Positions 34,570 to 45,290 of a stretch of DNA of 64,000 nucleotides are shown piece after piece; the stretch's first letter is position 1, and each line of letters starts with the position of its first letter. The stretch is taken from assembly GCF_009727055.1 (NCBI RefSeq), contig NW_024063779.1, positions 62,001-126,000 on the forward strand, in the 5' to 3' direction. The notes under the pieces are model-generated. The model saw nothing but the letters and a program-made list of their open reading frames with translations, had not been told where the DNA came from and made no database searches. Origin of the DNA: Benincasa hispida. Taxonomy: Eukaryota; Streptophyta; Magnoliopsida; Cucurbitales; Cucurbitaceae. Made by a program: the position numbers and the translations under genes.

Positions 34570-35868
34570 TGATAATTTGTAGAAATACAGTTATTATGCC
34601 ATCTTATCTAGATATTGCGGCCAAAAGTTAGTAAATATGCACCTATTGTATGAAATTAGCCTAGTATATACAATAATTATAAATGTTTGCAATTACGCCC
34701 ACTAACCATAAAGATGAAAGACAAAACCGAAATTTAATCTGTTTTGTAGGAGACCAAGTCACCGCTTGTGCTAAACTCATGGGAACTGATCAACGCAATT
34801 CGGTCACTTGTGCCGTCAATCAACAATGAGAGACGATTACCGCATGACGGCGCAATGCGACAGTCGGTCCAGAGCTGTGTTTCAATCGCATGTGGATAAA
34901 AACAACACCGCATGCGAACCTAAGATCGAAAGATGCAGCTGGAACACAAAAAGCGGAGGATTGAGACACGTGTACAACTAACGGTTGTGCAGAATTGACG
35001 GTCTGATTGCATAACAGAAGGAATAATATCCTCCATCTTTGGAATTACCATAACATCAAGTGGGGACCATAAGGCTAGAGTCAAAGATCTGCACCTTATA
35101 ATACCCCATTGATTTCAGAGAAAATTCATGTTACTTGATACAGGCTAAGTGCTGCTAGATTATAGAAAAGGCTGAGCTGACTGCTTAAAAGAAGAAATCC
35201 GGGAAAAAGACGAGATAAGGTCGAGAGGTGAATCATATCTAATCTGCCAAACACCGATTGAAAGCTCTATGCAAAGATCCCTGCTACCGGTGGAGCAAGC
35301 CTGAGAGGAAGCTCTTCCTACCATAAATCCATCCTATCCGGCAAGTAGATCTCCATCGAATCTGTGCCAAGACATTGGAACATGTTTGTATCTTTCTATC
35401 TCTTTCATCGTTGTATTTCATGTTTCCCTTTATCTCTTCATTCACACACCATGTATCAAACGCTTAATAGAGATATCAAATGTTTCGATTGCTTTCATTT
35501 ATCATTTTCTGTCTATTTTCGTTCACCCGTCAATCACTTTCTTCATGATATCTTCTTAATTCCCTGATAAGCAATGTGAATTGACCAAGTACTTAGTCTG
35601 TATTAGAGATATAAATTTCGTTTAACTAAGGCATGCTAGACGACATCTTCACCTGTGAGAGTAGAAGTGAATATGCCATTTTGACCTATTGAGAGAAGGT
35701 TAGAAGAATGCGTTAACTAAAGCGAGTAGTACTTCCAGACATGGAAGCAACCTTGCATTCATTACATTAGTCTCTGTTTCACCACAGACATGTGGAAGCA
35801 TGGCCGATCACTGAGAGTTGTACGCCAAGAGAAGAGCGGAACAGTATTTGTAGCTTCAATGCAATTAA
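34570..35868 (+). repeat. 3' LTR of Athila C, 3' end missing
   Basis: It matches 25880-27190 of the 5' LTR throughout, with small indels. It ends at GCAATTAA (35868), where the sequence switches to copia integrase. About 0.5 kb of the LTR, including the primer-proximal end, is gone. The stem-loop at 34570 has lost one base. Confidence 0.88.
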
Positions 35869-36268
35869 ACACTTCGATCAGATTGAGGTGGAGAGTTTTT
35901 GGATTCGAGGTTCTAGGACAATTTGATAGAACATGGAATTGTTTTCCAACTCTCAGCGTCGGGTACTCCTCAGCAAAATGGTGTAGCGGAAAGAAGAAAC
36001 AGAACCTTGTTGGACATGGTTCATTTGATCATGAGTTACGCTTCCTTACCAGACTCGTTTTGGGGTTTCGCAGTGGAGACTGCGGTATACTCAACTGTGC
36101 TCCTTCCAAGAGTGTTGGCACAACACCTCTGGAGTTGTGCAATGGGCATAAAGCTAGTTTACATCACTTCCGTATTTGGGGTTTCTCAACATATGTGCTT
36201 GAGGCAAATCCTAGGAAGTTGGAACCACGGTCGAGGTTATGCCTCTTTGTAGGCTACCCCAGAGGTAC
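35869..36268 (+). pseudogene. Copia integrase, core and C-terminal part (copia 2)
   Basis: It begins at the RSD-type segment ahead of the integrase core (CTTCGATCAGATTGAGG). A frameshift near 35925 separates it from the next frame, which reads IEHGIVFQLSASGTPQQNGV and AERRNRTLLDMV, containing the catalytic E, then SYASLPDSFWGFAVETAVYS. A last frame reads HHFRIWGFSTYVLEANPRKLE and RLCLFVGYPRGT. It is cut at 36268 by a solo LTR and resumes at 37954 with FYDPSENRVFVSTNA-like sequence. The upstream half of integrase is missing. Confidence 0.88.
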
Positions 36269-37948
36269 TGTTAGAGGAAAATTATGGGGTGTTGAACGCA
36301 ATATTGTTTGTGCTGTATGTCAAGCTATGCATTTCTACCCATTCATTGGAGGTCATGCGTTGGAATGAAAAATATGCGTTAATCTAGTATGCAATGACCA
36401 TGCATTCCTATCACAAGTTTTCTTGCCTTCTCGCCAAGTATAATGAAAACGCAAGTTTCTCGGGTAATCCAAGGTCAAACATAGGGACTTGTCACTCAAT
36501 GATGCTTGTGAAGTAATGCGTTTGAGGCGTGAATAAAAGTAAAAAGAAGAACTTTAATGGATTACACACTACTCCTACCCCTAACTAAACAGATTGAGCA
36601 ATGGAAGACTTACGATGAGAATTGGTAGATACACAACAACTGTTAACGCATTGTAATGTTTATTATCTTAAATCGCTCGAGTAATCCCAGCTCGTCACAC
36701 TAATGCATCGCACACCTTTCAGTGGTCAGCCACATTACTATATCTCTATAATGCATGGGTGCGTCGAGCATAAGACCGTGTCTATCTCTAGGAACAATGC
36801 ATACTTTGCTTTAGTGCGTTTCATCTCTTACCTTCTCAGGTAGTTAGATACGGCTAATTAACTTATAGACAAGCAATGCAATAACCCATCGACAAGAGTT
36901 GCTACAGCCTTTCACCAAGCAAAGAGGATTACTCATTATACTCGCACAATGCACACCTCTCGGTGGGTTGCTACATTCGTCCTATCTCTAGGCTACACAA
37001 TTGAGTATGCGATCGCCTTTGATAAATAAATCATGAAGGTAAATGATGAAGAAGATGGTGTTGAAGGAAGCAAGATATGCATTGATTACAAAATGTCTTA
37101 ATTTCTTAGCTAAAATGTAAATACAATACACAGACTAGTGGGGAAATGAAAGACTCTGCGTCAAGGCTGCTGATGGTACCATGGATGAATGGTGGAGATG
37201 TCTCTCTCGAGCTCTATCTCCAATGAAAGCTTCGGTTGTCACTCGATCTGGTTTGTAAAGATGAAGAATCCTCATAGAAAATCTCGCTCATGCTCTCATC
37301 TGTGATCGCAAATTTCTGCCTTGAGGTAGAATTTCGGATGTCTTGAAATGAAGGTCCAAAGGGCTATTTATAGAGTTTAAACGCCGACAACAATCATGAT
37401 TGCATTATGTCTCACTGCTGCCTTTGTCGCGGTATGGGCAATGTCACATCATCTTATCTTGTTGATACTTCCAAAGTATGCATCCGAGTTTAATTCAACT
37501 GAAGTATCAATGCATTCTACTCATCTTGTGATCACCCTTCTATTTAAGGTTATCACTCAGTGGCTGCAATCTCCAAGTGATTACCGCATTTGCTTGATCA
37601 CCGCAACTTCCATGCGATGGACGCATGCGAACACCGCATGCATTCATCTATGCGATAGCTCGGCTTTCAGCGTATGCATTTGTCTTTGCAGTCATCTGGC
37701 TTCAGCGCGTGCGTTTAATTGCGATTTCTTATTTCCAGCGCATGCATTTGATTCCTGCGATAGCTACAAAAATAGACACTTTGGTACGGCGTAACGCATA
37801 ATATTGGGGTCAGTGAGGATTTAGGTGCTAATCGATGCAAAATTCATTTTTTCACAAATTCTAAGTATTATTACCGCATTTTCTACTTGTTAGCCCTCAT
37901 AATTCTAAATAAAAGGCTTATAATAACTGACATTTCTGCCAGTTATCA
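36269..37948 (-). mobile_element. Athila-type solo LTR in copia integrase (1,680 bp)
   Basis: It is flanked by GGTAC on both sides (36264-36268, 37949-37953). It runs TGTTAGAGG to GCCAGTTATCA. The integrase C-terminal frame resumes right after it, so the ends are exact. Element-sense features are the terminal stem-loop with a 12-position stem at 37921-37948 and a TATA box at 37363-37376. The U5 box is near 36455-36490. It is a third LTR subfamily. Confidence 0.93.
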
Positions 37949-39856
37949 GGTACAAGAGGGGTTTATTTTTATGATCCGTCAGAAAATAGGGTGTTTGTTT
38001 CCACAAATGCTATTTTCCTGGAGGAGGATCATATCAGGGAACACAGTCCACATAGTAAAGTCATGTTACGTGAGCTTTCCAACGAAACTACTGAAACTTC
38101 AATAAGAGATGTTGAAAGACATGCTTCATTAACAAGAGTTGTTGACGATAGTTCATCTAGTAGGTCGGTTTCACCTCAAGAGTTGATGGAACCTCGACGC
38201 AGTGGGAGGATTGCGAACCCGCCCATTCGTGATCTTGGTTTCACAGATATCCTCACTATGGTAGCAGATGGTGACGTTGAGGATCTGTTATCTTATTAAA
38301 AGGAAATGGAGAATATAGACCGAGATGAATGGGTCAAACCATAGATCTCAAGATGGAGTCGATGTACTTCAACTCAGTATGGGATCTTGTAGATCAGCCT
38401 AATGAAGTAAGACCTATAGGTTGTAAATGGATCTACAAGCGCAAACGAGGTTTTGATTGGAAGGTGCAAACCTTTAAGGCTCGATTTGTGGTAAAGAGTT
38501 ATACCTAGGTAGAGGGAGTCGACTATGAGGAGACTTTCTCGCCTGTCGCCATGTTAAAGTCTATCTGCATCCTCCTATCCATTGGAGCTTATTATAATTA
38601 TGAGATCTGGAAAATGGATGTCATGATGGCCTTTCTGAATGCCAATCTTGAGTAGACCATTTACATGGTGCAACCTAAGGGATTCATTGCCCATGGTAAA
38701 GAGCAAAAATTTTGCAAACTGAATTGGTCCATTTATGGGCTGAAACAGACATCTCGATCTTGGAACATTCGGTTTGATACTGCGATCAAATCATATGGTT
38801 TTGACCAAAACATTGATGAACCTTGTGTCTACAAGAAGATTGTCAACGGTTCAGTAGTTTTCTTAGTGTTGTATGTAGATGATATACTACTTATTGGGAA
38901 TGATGTAGGTCTACTAACTGCAGTTAGGAACTGGCGAGCGACCCAATTCCAAATGAAATATTTGGGAGAGGCTCAGTTTGTTCTGGGTATACAGATCTTT
39001 TGAAATCGTAAGAACAAATTGCTAGCGCTGTCTCAGGCACTGTATATTGACAAGATGTTGTTCAAGTACTCGATGGGGACTTCAAAAGGGGCCTACTACC
39101 GTTTAGGCATGGAGTCACTTTGTCTAAGAACATGTGTCCTAAGGCACCTCTAGAGGTTAACGAAATGAGACGGGTCCCATATGCATCTGTCATTGACAGT
39201 TTGATGTACACAATGCTCTGTACTAGGCCAGACATCTACTATGTTGTGGGAATAGTCAATAAGTATCAGTCTAACCCAGGCCAGGGTCATTGGACCGCAG
39301 TGAAGAACATCCTCAAGTATCTTCAGAGAACGAGGGACTACATGCTCATGTATGAATCTAGAGATTTGAGCCTTCCTGAATACATGGATTCTGACTTTCA
39401 GACTGATAGGGACTCTCGTAAGTCCACTTCAGGGTCAATTTTTACTCTTCATGGAAGAGCTGTAGTGTGGCGAAGCACTAAGTAGGGGTGCATCGCCGAC
39501 TCCACTATGGAGGCAGAGTACATAGCGACTTGCAAAGTTGGTAAGAAGGTCGTCTGGCTCAGAAAGTTCCTGACAGAGCTGGAAGTTGGTCCAGATATGT
39601 CTAAGCCCATCACCCTCTATTGTGACGATAGTGATGTTGTGGCAAACTCCAAGGAGCCAAGGAGTCATAGGCGCGACAAACATATAGAGCAGAAGTATCA
39701 CTTGATCCGCGAGATAGTGCATCAAGGAGACATGATCGTCACGAAGATCAATTTGAAGCACAACGTTGCTGACCCGTTTACGAAGGCTCTCCCGGCTATA
39801 GTGTTTGAGGGTCACCTTCAGAGCATGGGTCTAAAGGACCGCCCACGACTAGACTA
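37949..39856 (+). pseudogene. Copia integrase end, reverse transcriptase and RNase H (copia 2)
   Basis: It begins with the integrase tail and linker (FVSTNAIFLEEDHIREHSPH, RRSGRIANPP). RT follows over several frames: ESMYFNSVWDLVDQP, PIGCKWIYKRKRG and FSPVAMLKSICILLSI. 38665-39003 then gives one open frame with FCKLNWSIYGLKQTSRSWN and the catalytic LYVDDILLIGND. Stops lie after SYT, in place of a codon before TIYM, and after GIQIF (about 39000). RNase H (39120-39855) has RKSTSGSIFTLHG, STMEAEYIA and HIEQKYHLIREIV, split by a stop at 39483. Stops and frameshifts make it inactive. Confidence 0.92.
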
Positions 39857-39946
39857 GGGCAAGTGGGAGATTTTATTATACTAGGCCTTAGTGCCCTAGT
39901 TTATTTTTTTTGTTCTAGTTTTTGTACACCCCACTTGCTTTAGGAC

Positions 39947-39957
39947 AAGTGGGAGAT
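39947..39957 (+). other. Copia polypurine tract, with an upstream twin
   Basis: AAGTGGGAGAT abuts the 3' LTR. The same string occurs 87-90 bp upstream (39860-39870), right after the pol stop. The tract primes plus-strand synthesis in this family. Confidence 0.8.
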
Positions 39958-42060
39958 TGTTGAGGATGATGCCTTAAAGTCTCGTGTTCTGTAGTTTGTA
40001 AACAGTTTGTACGAACGCTTATGATGTATAATATATGATATTTACTTCACTTCTTGACTTTGCACATTGGGTGTTTTTATTTGCTTTACCATAAACCAAT
40101 GAACTAAAATCCCTGGTTGTCATTATGTAACTTAAGCATGTATGTGCTAACATACAAGTGAATCATGTCTTAAGTGATAACTAAAATGGTCTGTAGTATA
40201 TGGATATATGAGGGAAACCTTATCCTGGTAATGCGACGGATGCGGCCCCCTTTGTAGAATGGTTACAAATGTTGTGACATACAATATATGGTCTGATCCT
40301 GATCATTCATATGGGGACATGCAAGTGAAGGCGTACTATACAAAGAGTTTGTATAAGACCTTACCACGAAGTGTTAACGTCTCGTTATATAACAACGTTC
40401 ATGACAGAGACTTCACTTCATTAGGATGACCATAGGTAACATGACCTCAATCCTAAGTGAGTTGGAAACTCCTGCCATTGAGGGTGATCCTTTGATTTGC
40501 ATGGGTGTGAGGCTAGGTCGCCGACTCAAACCTACCACTTTAGGGATTCGTCTAATTTGGGAGCTAGGAACTCAGCTACACAAGATGGAATTCACTTCTT
40601 CCCTGAGGTAGGGGTAAGTAGATAGATTGCTCCCTTAAAGGCTGATTTTGGGGCTTGAACGATGTGGCACCACACACCTTCTCATGGCTCGAGAGGTGTT
40701 AACACGTAGTAGGACTAATATGTACTGTTCATTAGAGGGATCAGTGGTACTTAAGGTGTAAGATGTAACTACAGGGGCAAAACAGTAAATTGGCCCAATT
40801 GTACTTACGAGTATCTGTGAAGGGTTATTGTACTGATGATTGGTTATATCCGATGGACACAGAAATATGTTTGTGGTAAGAAAAGTTCAGTTGTCGGTCT
40901 TTAGTGGAATGCCTAGCAGTTAATGGATTGTGGATCTTGTGGCTAAAGAGTTTAGTCAGCTATTCACATACCATTGGAGCTTCGAGCCATAGGTCCATAT
41001 GGTCCCCTTGGTAACTTGGATGCGAAAATAAGTTTTTGGGTCAGTTTGAAATGTTCAAATTGACAAGAGAGAGTTCAATTATATATGATATAATTGAACT
41101 TGTTAATTATATATGATATGATTGACTAAATGTATGAGATACATTAATTTTGAGGAAATGGGATATAAATATGATTTATATCAGGTAGAGGAGAAAACAT
41201 TATGGTTGATATATGATATCAAGCTATAAGTTATGAATATAATATGATTATATTTATTATTTTATTAATTGGACAGTTATAAGATAATTAACGATGTTTT
41301 CTCTGAAATCATGCGTTAGTGGGAAGTTCAATTTGATTTTCGTAACTGAAGAATTAAATGAAAATTGGTTTCATTTTGTAGGAGAAATGCGTAATTGCTC
41401 ACGGTGTGATTTGCAATCAATCGCTTAGTGAAACCAGAGCCTATAAGATAACACTTCATTTTACTAAACGATTGCTCGCCTGCGTGCACTTCTCTAAACG
41501 TTTTCTTGCCTTTACCTAAACGATCGCTTAGCACCCGAGCCTTATTAAATAATTGTATAGACGATCGCCTAGCTTTTTCTACACGATCGTGTACCTTGCC
41601 TAAACGATCAAGCACCTTGACTATACGATTGTCGTTATTTTCTCCCACTTGCTTGATCTTTGTACACGATATTCTTCCCTCCTCACCTCTACCTAATCCG
41701 AATAGAGCCCACACTTTGGATTCTCACTCCGAGAATACTAAAGGTGTTGAGTGGTGGTGTCATCCCCATTTCCTGGTGTTCATACAAAGCCGTTTATGGT
41801 AGATGACCGGGTGTTGCTGAACGATTACCTGACGTTCTAGCGAGAGCGCAAGGAGTCTATTCGTGTAAGAGCGAGTTTTTGTTCTAAAGAAAGTCTTCAA
41901 CTGGTAAGTCCTCGTTCTCTTGTTTTTGATTTAAAGCATGCCAGTAATTGAGTTGTTTAATGCATATTTGTATGTGTGAATGTATATGTGGAAATTCTGT
42001 CATAATGAATTGGAAAGATCCGCTTCCACTCATAGGTACTCTTGTATAAGAGTTCCTTCA
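39958..42060 (+). repeat. Copia 3' LTR, family 1, full length (2.1 kb)
   Basis: It runs TGTTGAGGATGATGCC to GTTCCTTCA. It matches 956-2433 plus 4371-5035 in order. The 3' flank is GTCAT, inside the third ORF of Athila D. The palindrome array is at 41516-41640. Confidence 0.92.
41516..41640. repeat. Palindrome array in the copia 3' LTR
   Basis: CTAAACGATCGCTTAG lies at 41516-41531, TAGACGATCGCCTAGC at 41558 and CTACACGATCGTGTAC at 41579-41594, with weaker copies at about 41600 and 41622. Confidence 0.75.
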
Positions 42061-44129
42061 GTCATGACAAGTCATCAAGACCCTCCAAAATTGGTTCACG
42101 GTACCAGCTGTGATGCGTGGAGGACTTGTGTTGGATTTAGAAGATGGTAGTGGAGTTGGTGGTCTAGATGCAAGGGGAAGGATCAAGAGGGGCTCATTTT
42201 TAGTAGCAGGTAGTGCTGACTTGTCAATCGATGGAGGGCACACATTAAGATTAATGCTTAGCCTAAGGTATTCAGGGTTATACTGGGGTGGTGGAGACCT
42301 CTCAACTTGGGGAGAAGGCAGCACCATTTTTTCAACCTCAGATGCGATGGTTACTTTCCTTTTCTTCCGTTGTGAGGTTTCGGGGTTATCTACTTCTAAG
42401 GTTGTTGCTTTAGTTAGTTCTTTGGTTGGTTCTTGGCTTGAGCAATCAACCTCATTAGGCGGCGGAGGGAGTTGCTCGTGAGCATGCTTTTTACCGCCAC
42501 ATCTTCCTCTTCTTCAAACCATCCCTACGCTCGCAGAGCTCGGTGATGAGCGATGGAAAGAATAGCTGTCCCATCTGCCTTGAGAAGAATGACAAAATTT
42601 GGTCTACAATCAGGCGATCAACATCTATAAGGATCAGCCGCATGATGCAGAAAATGGCCATTACCTTCTCTCGAGAGACCGAATGATCATGCGTTGTAGG
42701 GAGCAGTTTTCTTTTGACGAAGTACAACCACACGTTGGCTTTCAGGCATTAGATTGTGCGTTGACAACATCTTGACCCCTTTTGTTGAGACACTCTATTT
42801 GGTCCCAGGCAGCGCTACTAACTTCAGTGCTTCTTTTTGTTCCTCAGATGTTAGGCTTTCAATTATCCGGTTTCCTTCAACGTCAGAAATATCTTCTAGA
42901 TTGTACAAATGATTGATTTTCTTGATGCTGAAACCTATGGTTGCTTCCCCAACATCAGCTCGGTAGTGCCAAATATGAGGCTTTCCTTCATAAAACGCAG
43001 TTACCACAAATGGTTTGACCATTATTGCCCCTTCGTAGAACTCTCTCCACCTCAATGTGTCGATCATGTTTGTGATGAAATGTGACAGAGGCATACTTTT
43101 TAGGAAGAAGCCCATTTCAATCAGAATAGGGGGCCTCTTTTTAGGAACTTTTTCTCCTTCTGCCGTTGGCGCCTTGCCCTTTTCTTCCTTTCTTATTGTC
43201 GCTTGCTTTGGCACTTTTTCCTTTTTGAAATGCAACTGACCATGCCCTTTTCCTTCTCTTCCACTCCAGACTTTCCTCCTTTCTTTTTCCTTGCATCTTC
43301 TTCCTTAATCAGTCATTTTTCTTCCCTATTTTTTTGCAAATTATGCTTGATTTGCTTAGCCTTTTCCTCCCTGGCTCTCTTATCTTCATCCCTTTCGTCG
43401 TGCTCTCCTTTTAAAATTCTAGCGCAACGCGCTCCACACTATCTGGAGATTTCTCAAGCTGAGGATGCGATGGACTTCCTGTGCATTTGAATTCTTTATC
43501 GTGCATCTCATGACGTAGCTCAGTTACCGCGATTAGGGATTCATTTCCTTCCTTATTTCTCCAAGGCCTTCCTTAGCTCTTCTGGCCTTCTTTTGGAATT
43601 CTTTTTCCATCCCCTCTGCAAAGGAGGCGGGGATACCGACATCATCGCTTTTTCTTCTTCCCTCTTTTGTATTTTTCCTTGAGAAAGGCTCCTCTTTAAC
43701 GTCAATCAAATCAATCCCACTTTGTTTTCCCTTTTCTATCGCCTGGGCAGGCCTATACGAAGATACTTCTACCCCACCCTTCTGACTGCTTAGTTGGTTT
43801 ACCACTCCATCCAAGGATTCGAGCGGTTTCAAGTTTTTCAGAATGTCCCCATAAACTTCTCGTTCGTCTCGTTGCTTGACTTTGCTGGTGGTAGAAGTGG
43901 TTGGTTGCAAGCGATCTTGCGGGGATAAGGACTATGATAGAATAGGGGCTAATGGAATTAGCTTGGGATTAAATGGTGAAGGTGAAGCCACTGTGGGTGG
44001 AGGTGTGTAGATAGGAATGGCGTCGCTTGTGAAGGAAACGGGCTGAATAGAAACAGTTGGGGATACCACCTCGTAGGAATAAATGGGAGTGGAGGAACGA
44101 GTAGAGGAAGCAATATTTTGGTGGGCCAT
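42061..44129 (-). pseudogene. Third ORF of Athila D ('putative plant transposon protein' domain), 3' end cut
   Basis: It starts at 44129 with MAHQNIASSTRSSTPIYSYE. A Pro/Ser-rich stretch (PPPTVASPSPFNPK) is followed by Lys/Glu-rich segments (43910-43533, then before 43235). The globular domain runs 43235-42491 over two frames: MGFFLKSMPLSHFI, WREFYEGAIMVKPFVV, IGFSIKKINHLYNLED, then VWLYFVKRKLLPTTHDHSVS and GQLFFPSLITELCERRD. The last two motifs are typical of the domain I recall as PF20167. The tail (42327-42061) is proline-rich (ASRPPTPLPSSKSN). The copia LTR begins where the frame is still coding. Similarity to the C copy is clear in order and motifs but distant in sequence. Function unknown. 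Confidence 0.82.
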
Positions 44130-44685
44130 TTGGAATATGAGGTATGAAACGAAGGCAGATCAGAGAACTTGAAGCTTCGCCGGAGAACTTATAGAAGTCA
44201 AGGGTTTAGGGTTTGATAATACATAAGGAGCTTAGGTTGTTTGAGAAGAAGGGTTTAAATAGATGAAGCAAGTGTGAGAGAGAGGAAACAATGAGTCACC
44301 TTGCGACTTGAGGTAATCATAATGCTTCACGCAATAATGGCGATCTGATGGAATACCAGGTGGTGTGTCTTTTCACCGACCTAAGTTAAGATGACGTATC
44401 GTTCCCTTACTTGCGATGAGCTTTATAGGGATGCGTTGGATTTCACATTTCTACACATCACCAAGCTCATTGCATCATTCATTGCCTTATAAACCCTAAT
44501 TTTCCTTACCTAATTTTTTTTTTAACTTTGAGTAGCAGTCATTGTTCACAAAATAAGAAAGAAGAAAAGCATAAACAAATGAGCAGTTAATAAAAAAGAA
44601 AAGATAACAAAAGTATAAAAGGATACAAAAAGGATACAAAAAGGATATAATGTGCCCTAAGAAAGATATTACTTCATGGCGCAAG
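44130..44685 (-). other. Spacer and promoter region between integrase end and third ORF, Athila D
   Basis: No coding frame is supported. The minus strand carries a TATA-like box at 44251-44262 and AAACCCTA-type telobox sequence between it and the ATG (about 44208 and 44490). 44510-44690 is AT-rich with three near-repeats of AAAAGGATA. Confidence 0.55.
44251..44262 (-). promoter_or_regulatory. TATA-like box upstream of the Athila D third ORF
   Basis: The minus strand reads CTATTTAAACCC, 122 bp before the ATG at 44129, compared with 138 bp for TATAAATA in element C. The match to TATA consensus is fair, and the shared position raises its credibility. Confidence 0.5.
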
Positions 44686-45290
44686 GACTCCTTATATCGC
44701 ATTTCTCGAGTTTCTCCAAGTCTATGGAAATCTTTTTGCGATTGAAGTCACCTCCATAATAGGGCTTGTTCCTTTGTCCGTTCACTTTGAATGCATTGGT
44801 CCCGTCTTCACTGATTAATTCTACCGCTCCATATGGGTAGACTTCCTTGATAATGAAAGGTTCTGACCAATGTGATTTCAGTTTCCCTGGAAAAAGACAC
44901 AGTCGAGAGTTAAATAATAGTACTTTTTGGCCAATTTCAAAATCTTTCTTACGAATGCAAAGATCATGCCAATGCTTTTTTCGTTCTTTGTAAATTTTGG
45001 CATTCTCGTATGCCTATAGCCTTCATTCGTCCAATTCCAACAGCTGGAGCTTCCTCGCCTCCCCTGTAGCTTTCAAGTCAAAATTGAGTTTTTTGTTGCC
45101 CAAAATGCTTTATGTTCAAGCTCCAACGGCAAATAGCAAGCTTAACCGAGGACCAAAGCGTATGGGGACATTCCTATAGGATTTTTATATGTAGTGCGAT
45201 ATTCCATAACGCTTCTTCTAGTCTTTGTGCCCAATCCTTACACGTTGGATTGACAACCTTCTTCAGTATTTTCTTAATTTCCCTGTAGAT
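44686..45290 (-). pseudogene. Integrase C-terminal remnant of Athila D
   Basis: Read right to left, it gives the end of the core and the linker, then SRLCLFPGKLKSHWSEPFII, then YPYGAVELI and KVNGQRNKPYYGGDF. This is the usual C-terminal sequence of Athila integrase, and it ends shortly before 44690. Stops are present. The catalytic core and zinc finger are absent: at about 45290 the sequence changes to the unrelated block. Confidence 0.85.

Larger units (their letters stand above)
25880..35868 (+). mobile_element. Athila-type element C: gag plus third ORF, no pol
   Basis: The order is 5' LTR 25880-27679, primer site, gag, spacer, a TATA box, third ORF (30315-33400), 3' region with box pair and polypurine tract, and 3' LTR from 34570, cut at about 35868. 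The left flank is GAAAG (25875-25879); the right flank was lost with the LTR end. No protease, RT, RNase H or integrase motif is visible in any frame. The LTR belongs to a different subfamily from A and B, opening TGATAACTTGTAG. Confidence 0.88.
18406..42060 (+). mobile_element. Copia element 2, dispersed by three nested insertions
   Basis: The pieces in order are leader (18406-18778, 24599-25141), gag (25142-25879), integrase end (35869-36268), RT and RNase H (37949-39856), polypurine tract and 3' LTR (39958-42060). The interruptions are Athila B, Athila C and a solo LTR. The 5' LTR is absent from this copy. The end of gag, the protease and the first part of integrase are missing between 25879 and 35869, apparently deleted together with the end of the 3' LTR of Athila C. 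Confidence 0.8.
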
